Part shown: in pieces, positions 8,868-20,429 of the stretch
Position numbering within the stretch: position 1 is the first letter of the stretch
How the letters are laid out: each line of letters opens with the position of its first letter
NCBI RefSeq assembly: GCF_000152745.1
Contig: NZ_CH672428.1
Coordinates: forward strand, 2,123,327-2,187,326
DNA: 64,000 bases
Reading direction: 5' to 3'
DNA from: Oceanicaulis sp. HTCC2633
GTDB taxonomy: Bacteria; Pseudomonadota; Alphaproteobacteria; Caulobacterales; Maricaulaceae
Translations under genes and position numbers: made by a program
The notes under the pieces: model-generated
The model's input: the letters and a program-made list of their open reading frames with translations, nothing else
Database searches by the model: none
What the model was told of the DNA's origin: nothing

Positions 8868-8947
8868 ATGGGTCCCCGGATCAAGCCCGAGGACCGAGAG
8901 CAGAGCGCTTAAACGTCTCGGCCTTCGGACTTGATCCGGAGGCCCAT
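8868..8947. repeat. Inverted repeat between convergent genes, arms of 32 nt
   Basis: Arms at 8868-8899 and 8916-8947 match at 27 of 32 positions, around a 16-nt loop. The core GGATCAAG(C/T)CCGA resembles widespread alphaproteobacterial intergenic repeats. It lies between the phosphatase stop and the stop of the convergent acyl-CoA dehydrogenase. It may act as a transcript end for both. Confidence 0.75.
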
Positions 8948-8955
8948 ATTCGACC

Positions 8956-10137
8956 TCACAACCCCATCTGCCGCACGGCGAGATCGCGCATGATCTCTTC
9001 CGAGCCGCCGCCGATCGCCATCACCTTCACCTCGCGATAGATGCGCTCGACCGCGCAGCCGCGCAGATAGCCCGCGCCGCCCAGGATCTGCATGGCTTCA
9101 TTGGCGCAGAACTCGGCGGTCTTTGACGCGAAGACCTTGATCTTGGCGAGCTCGGCTGCGGGCATGGCCGCGCCCTTGTCCGTCGCCTCGTTCACCCGCC
9201 AGGCCACCATCTGCAGATAGGCGTCCAGCGCGTCGATGCGGCCGGACATGTCCGCGATCTTGTGCCGGATCGCCTGGTGCTTGATCAGCGGCTTGCCGAA
9301 GGTCTCGCGCTGCTGGGCGTAGGTGATGGCGTCATCGAGACAGCGTTTGGCCATCCCCAGACAGCCCGCCGACAGGGTCAGGCGCTCATAGTTGAAATTG
9401 TCCATGATCGCGAGCAGACACAGGCCTTCCTGACCCAGCTGGTAGCGCTCGGGGATGCGGCAGCCGTCAAAGTGAAGCGTGGCGGTGTCCGAACACCACC
9501 AGCCCATCTTGTTGGTGATGGCGGTACGGGAAAAGCCGGGCGCATCCGCGGGCACGACAAAGAGGGAAATGCCGCCAAAGCCCTCACCGCCCGTGCGGGC
9601 GCCGACCACATACCAGCTCGCTTTCATCCCGCCGGTGATGAAGGTCTTCTCGCCATCAATCACCCAATCGTCGCCGTCCTTGCGGGCCTTGGTGACGATG
9701 CGCGACAGGTCCGACCCGCCCGAAGGCTCGGTCATCCCGAGCGCGCCGCCTTTGCGGCCCGCCACGATGTCGGGTAGGACCTCGGCCTTGATCTCGTCGC
9801 TGGCGAGGGTGTGAATCGGCCCGGTCATGATCCCGCGCGAGCCCAGAGACGCGTTCACCCCGCCCACGCCCGCATAGCCCATGGCGATTCCGGCATCGAC
9901 CCGCATCAGGGCGTCTTCAAAACCGTTTCCGCCATAGGCTTCGTCAATGCCGAAGCCGAAGAGACCGAGCGCGCCGGCCTTTTCATGCAATTCCCAGGGA
10001 AAATCGCCCGCCTCGTCCCATTCATCGCCATAGGGTTCGATCTCGCGCTTGATGAAGCCCTCCACGCTGTCGCGGAACGCCTGGCGCTCGGGCGTGTCGA
10101 AGGGCCGGGCGAGGGCGGATGTGGGTGCGTTGGACAT
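8956..10137 (-). CDS. Acyl-CoA dehydrogenase
   Basis: A 393-residue flavoprotein that oxidises acyl-CoA to enoyl-CoA, passing electrons to ETF. Signatures are GALGMTEPSGGSDLSRI (the FAD/substrate region, about residue 135), DGEKTFITGG, and the C-terminal CAVERIYREVKVMAIGGGS with SEEIMRDLAV. The ATG at 10137 has a clear GGGAGG ribosome site; longer upstream readings in this frame run into the LysE gene and are not credible. Substrate chain length cannot be told. It is divergent from the LysE exporter gene. Confidence 0.95.
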   Translation of the reverse strand: MSNAPTSALARPFDTPERQAFRDSVEGFIKREIEPYGDEWDEAGDFPWELHEKAGALGLFGFGIDEAYGGNGFEDALMRVDAGIAMGYAGVGGVNASLGSRGIMTGPIHTLASDEIKAEVLPDIVAGRKGGALGMTEPSGGSDLSRIVTKARKDGDDWVIDGEKTFITGGMKASWYVVGARTGGEGFGGISLFVVPADAPGFSRTAITNKMGWWCSDTATLHFDGCRIPERYQLGQEGLCLLAIMDNFNYERLTLSAGCLGMAKRCLDDAITYAQQRETFGKPLIKHQAIRHKIADMSGRIDALDAYLQMVAWRVNEATDKGAAMPAAELAKIKVFASKTAEFCANEAMQILGGAGYLRGCAVERIYREVKVMAIGGGSEEIMRDLAVRQMGL

Positions 10138-10257
10138 GAAGGCCTCCCGAAGTCTCTTTTCCCTTATCGTAATAGGGTTGACGTATGCGGCAATCAAAAT
10201 CGCATCGCTGTCCCCATAACCTTTCCAGCGCTGAATTTCCGCGCTACCTGCAGCGCT

Positions 10258-10899
10258 ATGACCGCGCTCACCCTCGCCGCCTTCGCCGGCGCCATCTTCA
10301 TCCTGTTCTTCACCCCCGGCCCCGGGAACGTGGCCATGGTGGCGCGCACGCTCGACGCCGGACCGGCGCACGGCTTTGTCTATGGCGGCGGCATCATCAC
10401 CGGCGACATTTTCTGGCTGACCGTGGCGATTACGGGCTTGAGCGCGGCGGCCGAGGCGGCCGAGGCGGCCTCGGGCTATCAGGGCCTGTTCTGGATCGCC
10501 AAGCTGGGCGGGGCGGCGATCCTTCTGTGGTTCGCCTGGGGCGCGTTCCAGGGCTGGCGTCATCCGGCGCCGCCCGATGCGGTGATGAAGCCCGTCAGCA
10601 AGCGCGGGCTTCTGGCGACCTATGCGGCGGGCGTCGCCATGCCGCTCACCAACCCCAAGCCGATCATCTTCTATCTGTCCTTGCTGCCGGCGTTTTTTGA
10701 TCTCAGCGCGGTGACGCCCGTCACCTATCTGATCATGGTCTCGATCATGCTCGCCATGTATGCGCTGACCGCGACGGTGCATGTGGGGCTGGCGCACAAG
10801 GCGCGCGACTGGCTGAAGGCGAAGGGCGTCAAGCGCTGGGCCGATCTCGTCACGGCGGTGATCATGGCGGCTGTGGCGGTGCTGTTGCTCACCCGCTAG
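10258..10899 (+). CDS. LysE/RhtB-family amino-acid exporter
   Basis: A 213-residue protein with about six membrane segments. The family signature near the N-terminus, FFTPGPGNVAMVARTL, is clear (residues ~16-31), and TNPKPIIFYLSLLPAFF lies in the middle. Members export basic amino acids, homoserine, threonine or related compounds. The substrate is unknown. The ATG at 10258 gives the standard length for this family; an upstream extension has no support. It precedes gyrB by 77 bp. Confidence 0.9.
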   Translation: MTALTLAAFAGAIFILFFTPGPGNVAMVARTLDAGPAHGFVYGGGIITGDIFWLTVAITGLSAAAEAAEAASGYQGLFWIAKLGGAAILLWFAWGAFQGWRHPAPPDAVMKPVSKRGLLATYAAGVAMPLTNPKPIIFYLSLLPAFFDLSAVTPVTYLIMVSIMLAMYALTATVHVGLAHKARDWLKAKGVKRWADLVTAVIMAAVAVLLLTR

Positions 10900-10967
10900 G
10901 CGGGAAGCGGGAAAAGTCCACATCCAGAGTGTTTTCAACCATGGTGACAACGCCGCGAACGCGGTAA

Positions 10968-13379
<2,412 letters not shown>

Positions 13380-13403
13380 GCGTCTGCGCTTTGCGTTCTG
13401 AAC

Positions 13404-13439
13404 AAACCCTGGCCCGGCGCTCGCTCGGCCGGGGTTTTT
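13404..13439 (+). terminator. Rho-independent terminator of gyrB
   Basis: AAACCCTGGCC pairs with GGCCGGGGTTT (one G-U pair) around a 12-nt loop and runs into TTTTT, 25 bp after the gyrB stop. Confidence 0.88.
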
Positions 13440-13467
13440 GTTTTGCGGGTGTTTCTCCAAGCCTCGA

Positions 13468-13668
13468 TGAGTGTCATTCACCGGTTTATCCGGTGAACCC
13501 ATGCCGTGACCTGTGATCAAACTAACCGGCATGGATCCCCCGCATGAAGCGGGGGATGACAGGGGGTGATTTATTGAAAACTTGTCTCTTTCCCCGCGTA
13601 GGCGGGGACCCAGAGATCATGAAGCGCTGCACTCCCGGGTCTGGGCCCCAGCCTTCGCTGGGGAAGAG
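13468..13668. repeat. 201-bp composite palindromic repeat, copy 1
   Basis: This unit recurs at 14083-14283 with the same length and only scattered mismatches. It contains five hairpins in order: ACCGG/CCGGT, CATGCCG/CGGCATG, ATCCCCCGC/GCGGGGGAT (13535-13557), CCCCGC/GCGGGG and CCCCAGC/GCTGGGG. Short open frames inside it (containing FPRVGGDPE) are translations of the repeat and not genes. Confidence 0.88.
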
Positions 13669-14082
13669 AAGGGTGTTTATCCCCACCCTCCCGCCTTACC
13701 CCCATACTCCGCTCACTCCTCCAGAGCAGGCGGCCGGCGCGTTGGGTTCGGGAGGGGTGGTGGTGTCCCGAGCGGGCGCGGTTTAACGCACCGCGCTGCA
13801 GCGAAAAGGCGGGACTTCGTACATTCCGGCGATCCTGTTGGAGCCGCGCCCCTGGGGCAGGAATCCCTTGGGCGGACGTCTGACAAACGTCCAGCTTGGA
13901 CAGGCTGCGTAGAAATGGCGTCAGCAGCCGGTCGAGGCCGTACAAAACATCACCGCGCGCGGGAGCCTTATCGGGCCCATAACAAAACCAATAGACCCAT
14001 AATCGCCCGGACTGCTCCCGCGCGCCCTGCTCATGCCCTCGCCGTCTTGCGGCGGGGATAAGGGTGTTTGTTCTATTCCCTC
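13669..14082. ncRNA. Candidate structured RNA region between the two repeats; no credible protein gene
   Basis: No open frame with plausible composition or a start site is seen. At least three perfect hairpins occur within about 150 bp: GGACGT/ACGTCC (13874-13892), GGCTGC/GCAGCC (13903-13929) and a 12-bp stem GCGCGCGGGAGC/GCTCCCGCGCGC (13955-14025). The last encloses a strikingly AT-rich 47-nt segment in a GC-rich genome. GC-rich stems with AU-rich loops are typical of stable RNAs. The strand is undetermined. I looked for RNase P, SRP and tmRNA hallmarks and found none; 6S RNA is possible but not shown. Confidence 0.4.
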
Positions 14083-14283
14083 TGAGTGTCATTCGCCGGT
14101 TTGTCCGGTGAACCCATGCCGTGACCTGTGATCAAACCAACCGGCATGGATCCCCCGCATGAAGCGGGGGATGACAGGAGAGAGGTTTGAAAAGTCTCTT
14201 CTCTTTCCCCGCGTAGGCGGGGACCCAGAGATCATCAAGCGCTGCACTCCCGGCTCTGGGCCCCAGCGTTCGCTGGGGAAGAG
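14083..14283. repeat. 201-bp composite palindromic repeat, copy 2
   Basis: A direct repeat of 13468-13668, offset by exactly 615 bp and in the same orientation. The hairpins are conserved. The most divergent part is the segment after GGGGGATGACAG, between the third and fourth hairpins. Confidence 0.88.
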
Positions 14284-14417
14284 AGTCATACAAAGCCTGA
14301 ATTCCCGGGCGAGCGGAGCGAAGACCCGGGACCTCTCTCCGCTTAAAGCGCCCCATCCTGCACGAGGCCCCGGCTCGGCGCTGCGCTTGGCCGGGGTTTC
14401 AGGACCGAGACGTTGAG
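14284..14417. other. Non-coding stretch with two further GC-rich inverted repeats
   Basis: CCCGGGCGAGCGGAGCGAAG followed by CCCGGG, and a CCCCGGC (14368-14374)/GCCGGGG (14390-14396) stem ending in TTT, lie between repeat copy 2 and the stop of the following minus-strand gene. The second stem resembles the gyrB terminator. No gene is seen. Confidence 0.5.
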
Positions 14418-15740
14418 CTACAACCCCCCGCCCACGCGGTTTTTCCAATAGCCGACATCCTCGGCGTATTTGCCGACCACCTCGCCCAGCACCTGGTTGA
14501 GCTTGAGGGTGTGGAAGCTGATCCATTCGCCCTGGTCGATCTCCTCGAGCGCGGTCATCGAATTGCCGAGGAAGAAGGCGTAGAGCGCGCCCACCAGGAT
14601 GAAGAGCACGGGGAAAACCCAGCCCAGCGCTATGATCGTGGCGAAGGGGTTGAAGAGCCCCAGCACCGCCGCGAGGCTGAACAGCGCGATGAGGCCTGCG
14701 ATGAAGGCGGCGGGCACGAACAGGAGGTAATAGCTCGAATTGCGCGTGATCTGGAACACGACATTGCGCACATAGCTCTCGATGAAGAAGACGCGCAGGG
14801 CCAGCCAGTTGATGTTCAGCGTCCACAGGCGCGCCTCGGCGGAGAGCTGTTTGGAATCACGCTCCTCGCCCACGGTGACAGACTTGGCCCGGCCGATGGC
14901 GGTGCGGTAATGGTCGTTCAGGCGCGCGCAATAGCGGGTCAGGAAGTTCGCCATCTCCCGCGCAGTGTTGCGCTGATAGGGGGCGTATTCGGCGTAATAC
15001 AGCGCCCACATCACCAGCGCCGCCAGAATGCAGGACCCGGCGCCGAACATCAGCGAGTTGAGCGCCCCGGCGGTGCTTTCCCCGAACAGATCGCCATGCA
15101 GCGGGCCAAAGGCGTCCACCACGCCCACGGCGTTGAGCACGATATTGGCGATCAGCACCACGGACAGGATGGAGGACAGCCAGATCGACAGGCGCCGCAC
15201 ATTGGCGTTCATCAGCTTGCGGGTCTCGTTGAGCATGTACAGAAGCCCGTGCTCGCTATCGGCGAATTGCCGGGCGATCACCGCGCCTTCCACGTCTTCA
15301 AACAGGGCGCGCGGATCGGACGCGATGGGGACCTGAGCGCCGAGGAACTTGTCCGCCAGCTCGGCGTAATCCTTGGCGAGGCTGTCGGTCATCTCTTCGG
15401 GCATGCGCATGAAGCCCACGCGCACCGCCATCCATTTGAAGATCAGGCCCTGGCGGGAGATGAAGCTCTCCTCATGCCCGAAATCATCGCCCAGCGCGCC
15501 TTCCAGCAGGGTCTTGTGACCGGACACCGCCGCCGCCCAGGCGGAGGGGCCCATCTCGCTGGCGCGATTGGGGGCGGATTTCTTGCCCAGGCCAAACAGG
15601 CGCAGGACCAGACGGAAGGGAAAGGACAGCCCGCGCAGCAGGCCCGCGCCGAGACGGCTGGCATACTGGCTGATGAAAACGACGAAGAGCGCCAGCGCCA
15701 GTCCGACCGCCAGCCCGGCGACAAATTCCGAAATGCTCAT
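14418..15740 (-). CDS. Polytopic membrane protein of unknown function
   Basis: A 440-residue protein I do not recognise. It has an N-terminal hydrophobic segment (residues ~5-25), a large soluble part (~45-180), two membrane segments at ~195-250, a charged cytoplasmic loop, and three or four more hydrophobic segments from ~315 to 405. The loop contains GRAKSVTVGEERDSKQLS. The distribution (helices separated by a long soluble domain) recalls MotA/TolQ-like or bestrophin-like proteins, but no motif supports either. The ATG at 15740 (MSISEFVAG) is preferred over an upstream start because the transmembrane segment follows directly. It is transcribed alone. Confidence 0.75.
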   Translation of the reverse strand: MSISEFVAGLAVGLALALFVVFISQYASRLGAGLLRGLSFPFRLVLRLFGLGKKSAPNRASEMGPSAWAAAVSGHKTLLEGALGDDFGHEESFISRQGLIFKWMAVRVGFMRMPEEMTDSLAKDYAELADKFLGAQVPIASDPRALFEDVEGAVIARQFADSEHGLLYMLNETRKLMNANVRRLSIWLSSILSVVLIANIVLNAVGVVDAFGPLHGDLFGESTAGALNSLMFGAGSCILAALVMWALYYAEYAPYQRNTAREMANFLTRYCARLNDHYRTAIGRAKSVTVGEERDSKQLSAEARLWTLNINWLALRVFFIESYVRNVVFQITRNSSYYLLFVPAAFIAGLIALFSLAAVLGLFNPFATIIALGWVFPVLFILVGALYAFFLGNSMTALEEIDQGEWISFHTLKLNQVLGEVVGKYAEDVGYWKNRVGGGL

Positions 15741-15855
15741 AACCCCGTCCAATCCTTGCGGCCCCCTCTGATCCGGCGGTCCCAAGGCGCCGGATCAAAA
15801 GGAGTTTAGCCGCAATTCACGGGCGAGGCGAGTAAGGGTTAATGCAAATTCACCC

Positions 15856-16479
15856 TTAGAACGGGATCCAGTTGCGCTGCCGCGAATAGGCGAGATAGCC
15901 CACATTGGCGCCCGCGCGCAGGCCGACGCCCGAGCGGATCGGGGCGAGGGTGATGCCGTCGGCGCGCTGATAGTTCACGCCCATGCCCGCGACCAGATAG
16001 GCCGAGCCTTCCACGCCCGGAAAGCGCTGATAAAGCCGGTCGGTGTCGTTCAGGCGATAGACCAGGGTGAAGACGCGGCTGGCGTTGCCGCCGGCGTCAA
16101 AGCCGATGGTCGGGCCCTGCCAGTAGACCTTCTGCTGGTCCGGGCTGCCTTTCAGGGTCAGATAGCCCTCGCCATAGCGCAGGCCCACGCCCGCCGCGCC
16201 GGAGACTTCCTCGCCGGCGATATAGCCCACCGGGCGACCGAGATCTGAGAAGGTGCGCTCGAGCACGGAGGCGGCGGCTTCGGCCGTGACGCCGAAGAAG
16301 TCCGCCACCACATCCACCAGCTCCTCATTGGAATAGGTGTCGATATTGGACTGGTAGTCGCTTTGGGGCGCGGCCGCTTCGGCGCTCTGCGCGCGGGGTG
16401 ATCCCGTGGTCGAGCACGCGCCCAGCGCGAGCGCCAGCGCGGTGGTGGTGATCAGTGAAAGCGAGGATCGTTTGAACAT
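15856..16479 (-). CDS. eipA: DUF1134 envelope-integrity lipoprotein-like protein EipA
   Basis: A 207-residue exported protein. The N-terminus MFKRSSLSLITTTALALAL runs into a lipobox-like LGAC, so it is probably a periplasmic lipoprotein. The DUF1134 core follows: ELVDVVADFFGVTAEAAA, GRPVGYIAGEE, GLRYGEGYL, and the most conserved VYWQGPTIGFDAGGNASR. In Brucella the family member EipA supports cell-envelope integrity and stress resistance; function here is inferred from family. The ATG at 16479 has an AGGAC ribosome site; an ATG six codons upstream is possible. It is divergent from lepA. Confidence 0.88.
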   Translation of the reverse strand: MFKRSSLSLITTTALALALGACSTTGSPRAQSAEAAAPQSDYQSNIDTYSNEELVDVVADFFGVTAEAAASVLERTFSDLGRPVGYIAGEEVSGAAGVGLRYGEGYLTLKGSPDQQKVYWQGPTIGFDAGGNASRVFTLVYRLNDTDRLYQRFPGVEGSAYLVAGMGVNYQRADGITLAPIRSGVGLRAGANVGYLAYSRQRNWIPF

Positions 16480-16640
16480 GATGTCCTGCCTTTTCATCCT
16501 GTTGTCTTCGCCCGGACGGTGACGGGCAATTGGGGCTGCGTTGAGGCGAAAGGGTGAAGACTGTCTTAACAGGGCCTCTTCCCCCGTCTTCACTGCCAAT
16601 CTGCTTGGCGAGCGGCCTTCCCAATGCTAACTCCCGCCAC

Positions 16641-18449
<1,809 letters not shown>

Positions 18450-18473
18450 GCGCCGAGCGCTGTGCGAACAAAG

Positions 18474-18506
18474 AAAAAGCCCCGGCCGATGGCCGGGGCT
18501 TTTTTT
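18474..18506 (+). terminator. Rho-independent terminator of lepA
   Basis: AAAAAGCCCCGGCC, loop GAT, then GGCCGGGGC and seven T. Its reverse complement recurs exactly at 19697-19727 on the far side of the HNH cassette. Confidence 0.95.
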
Positions 18507-18510
18507 ATGG

Positions 18511-18708
18511 TCATGAGAACCCAAGGTCAGCCTTGGATGTGAGGTCAAATTTGAGCGCCATACGACGGATGTATTCGGCTGGCACTTCTCCGTCATTCCA
18601 AGCCCGCTCTAGATCTGAGGGTTCAAAACCAGCATCAGAGAGTGCGAGGCAATAGTGCTGCTTAAGCAGGTTCTCAGACGCTTGGATCCATTCCTGAAGG
18701 GTCATCAC
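18511..18708 (-). CDS. Small helical protein of unknown function, second gene of the HNH cassette
   Basis: A 65-residue acidic-to-neutral protein, probably all-helical (TLQEWIQASENLL, LSDAGFEPSDLERAWNDG, YIRRMALKFDL). It starts 3 bp after the end of the HNH gene and so is surely co-transcribed with it. I do not recognise the family. It could be an accessory, regulator or immunity partner of the nuclease; nothing in the sequence decides. The low GC of this segment compared with its neighbours agrees with acquisition together with the HNH gene. Confidence 0.65.
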   Translation of the reverse strand: MMTLQEWIQASENLLKQHYCLALSDAGFEPSDLERAWNDGEVPAEYIRRMALKFDLTSKADLGFS

Positions 18709-18711
18709 GGC

Positions 18712-19614
18712 TTAGCCCTTGAAGCAGTTCTCTCTATGCCAGCGCAAGAAATGTGGCGTAGGCCTCGAGCGCTCATCATCGGGAACATGGATATAGCCGC
18801 TCGGCTCGAACAGGCGTTCGGCTCCGTCGGGAATTCTGCCCTTCGCCTTTAAAAGCTTGAAGTCGTCATCGACGCTGATCAGGCCTCGATCAAACATCCA
18901 ATGGACTGTGCGCGAGAGGGCGAGGCCATTTCTGACGGTATCCGGTCCATTTGAAGCGACGGGCTGGATATGGGCAGCCTCCATCTCGGCGCGGCCCCCG
19001 CCATTGATAATCTTCAGCCCCGTGACGGCACAGCGCGCGTCGTAGGCATTGCGCACTTGCTGCGCGAAGACACGATCCCGGAAAGGCCGATTGGACAGTT
19101 GAGAGACAATCGGGCGTTCAAACTCGGCTTGCTCTTCTGCGACTTGATAAAGGGGCTGCGCGGGAGCTTGGTCATCGTCATTTGCGCCTATCACCTCCGC
19201 GTAACCTGCTGTCCAAATGAGAGCGAATTCGTCATCGGGTATTCTGCGAATGGAGATTCCCATAGCGCCCTTACTGACGCCCCCATCTTCACGCGAGAGT
19301 TTTGACTCCCAAAATTGGCCATCACCCCGACGGAAGGGAACTGGACTTACAAACGGAAGAAAGTTCGCGAGCTCGGCGTAGAAATGATCTGCCCGATTGG
19401 GGTCAGGGAAGACACTACGAATCATTGCGGAGGCCCAATACGCTTGCCGACCTGTAGAGACTCCACCTTCTCCGCGTCGCGGTTCGTAAAAGATGCATTC
19501 ATCGCCAACAGCTTCCTGAGCCGCTCGAAGATACTGCTTTGGGAAATGATAGAGCGATCCGGGTACGTCCTCGTATCCGCTATCGTCGCGTTGGGAGAGA
19601 ATGACCTTAGTCAT
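18712..19614 (-). CDS. HNH endonuclease with a distinct N-terminal domain (putative restriction-type)
   Basis: A 300-residue protein. The C-terminal HNH fold is clear: YDARCAVTG, then AAHIQPVASNG (first His), VRNGLALS (Asn) and VHWMFDRGLI (last His), about residues 190-250. This is the HNH_2-like arrangement common in restriction systems. The N-terminal ~165 residues form a separate domain (SLYHFPKQYL, CIFYEPRRG, DHFYAELANFLPF). By shape it could be a PUA-like modified-base reader, as in type IV restriction enzymes, but that is inference. There is no clear Shine-Dalgarno site; a TATAAT sits 15 bp before the ATG, suggesting a very short leader. GC and codon use are lower than in neighbours. 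Confidence 0.8.
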   Translation of the reverse strand: MTKVILSQRDDSGYEDVPGSLYHFPKQYLRAAQEAVGDECIFYEPRRGEGGVSTGRQAYWASAMIRSVFPDPNRADHFYAELANFLPFVSPVPFRRGDGQFWESKLSREDGGVSKGAMGISIRRIPDDEFALIWTAGYAEVIGANDDDQAPAQPLYQVAEEQAEFERPIVSQLSNRPFRDRVFAQQVRNAYDARCAVTGLKIINGGGRAEMEAAHIQPVASNGPDTVRNGLALSRTVHWMFDRGLISVDDDFKLLKAKGRIPDGAERLFEPSGYIHVPDDERSRPTPHFLRWHRENCFKG

Positions 19615-19628
19615 AGGAGCGCTCTAGA

Positions 19629-19634
19629 ATTATA
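19629..19634 (-). promoter_or_regulatory. Probable -10 element of the HNH gene
   Basis: A perfect TATAAT on the minus strand, rare in this GC-rich DNA, lies 15 bp before the ATG. This implies a leader of about 8 nt or less. No good -35 hexamer is seen at 16-18 bp; a short CCAG/CTGG dyad lies just upstream. Confidence 0.4.
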
Positions 19635-19696
19635 AAGCGCCAGTGTTCCCTGGTGCTTAGAGTTTGTCCACTCTCGAACGAAACTCCACTCATACG

Positions 19697-19727
19697 AAAA
19701 AGCCCCGGCCATCGGCCGGGGCTTTTT
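19697..19727 (-). terminator. Rho-independent terminator of the PCuAC gene
   Basis: A 14-bp stem (AAAAAGCCCCGGCC with loop ATC on the plus strand) located 24 bp beyond the stop of the minus-strand copper-chaperone gene. It is the exact reverse complement of the first 31 bases of the lepA terminator. Confidence 0.9.
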
Positions 19728-19750
19728 GGTTCAGGAGCGGGATGATTGCG

Positions 19751-20323
19751 CTAGTGACCGTGATCTTCGGGCTCGGGATCTTGAGGATCAGAGGCTCCGG
19801 TTTCACCCTCATCCGCCATCTCGTGACCGTCATGACTCATCGCGCCCATCTCGGGATCAAGCTCGGGGGCGGCGTCGCGGACGGGGAGGGTGACGGTGAG
19901 GGTTTCGCCGTCAGCGAATTCCAGCGTCAGGGTCATTTCGCCGTCTTCGAGGTCTTCAGGGTTCACGCCGAAGATCATCATGTGGTCGCCGCCCGGTGCA
20001 AGGCTCATCGCGCCGCCTGCGGGAATGTCGAGGCTGTCCACATGGCGCATGCGCATGACCGCGCCATCCATGGCCATGGTGTGCAGCTCCACCGCGTCCG
20101 CTTCTTCGGTGGAGGCGCCCACGAGCTGGCCGCCCGGCGCGCCGGCGGTGAGGGTGACAAAGCCGGCGGTGACGTCGCGGCCGCCCAGCGGATTGCGCAC
20201 CCAGCCTTCGATCACGGCGTATTCGGCCGGCTCGTTGCTCACCGGCGCCTCTTCGGCGGGCGAGCAGGCGGCGAGCGTCAGAAGGCCAAGCGGAGCACAG
20301 GCAAGAAGGGCGCGTTTGAACAT
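19751..20323 (-). CDS. Periplasmic copper chaperone PCuAC-like lipoprotein with His-rich tail
   Basis: A 190-residue protein. Signal sequence with lipobox LAAC at about residues 17-20. The PCuAC (DUF461) domain follows; its Cu(I) ligands are recognisable in ELHTMAMDG, MRMRHV and GGDHMMIFG (His/Met pattern of the family). It delivers copper to the CuA centre of cytochrome oxidase. The last ~40 residues form an unusual His/Asp/Glu-rich extension ending DHGH that may bind extra metal. ATG 20323 has a GGAGAGA ribosome site. No cox gene is adjacent in this window. Confidence 0.87.
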   Translation of the reverse strand: MFKRALLACAPLGLLTLAACSPAEEAPVSNEPAEYAVIEGWVRNPLGGRDVTAGFVTLTAGAPGGQLVGASTEEADAVELHTMAMDGAVMRMRHVDSLDIPAGGAMSLAPGGDHMMIFGVNPEDLEDGEMTLTLEFADGETLTVTLPVRDAAPELDPEMGAMSHDGHEMADEGETGASDPQDPEPEDHGH

Positions 20324-20429
20324 GTCATCTCTCCATATGAGACGAGCGAGGTGATGCACCCCGCCCGATCCCGGTTCGCCTAGAGATGGCGAGTTTTTTC
20401 AAGCCGCGCAAGCGTACGGCCTGCGGCGA

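Noticed and set aside
9811-10257. N-terminal extension of the LysE-family exporter into the acyl-CoA dehydrogenase gene
   Set aside because: The family N-terminus begins at 10258, and the extension overlaps the antisense coding region without a domain.
13800-14035. Identification as tmRNA, RNase P RNA or SRP RNA
   Set aside because: I found no tag-coding sequence, no GAGGAAAGTCC-type RNase P core and no SRP GGAA-loop motif on either strand.
13571-14092. A 173-codon minus-strand frame across the candidate RNA
   Set aside because: The frame runs across three RNA-type stems and into a repeat copy; composition is not protein-like. If homologues exist they could reflect a conserved RNA.
13544-14416. 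Short frames within the two 201-bp repeats (containing FPRVGGDPE)
   Set aside because: They are translations of the palindromic repeat, identical in both copies, with no ribosome site or domain.
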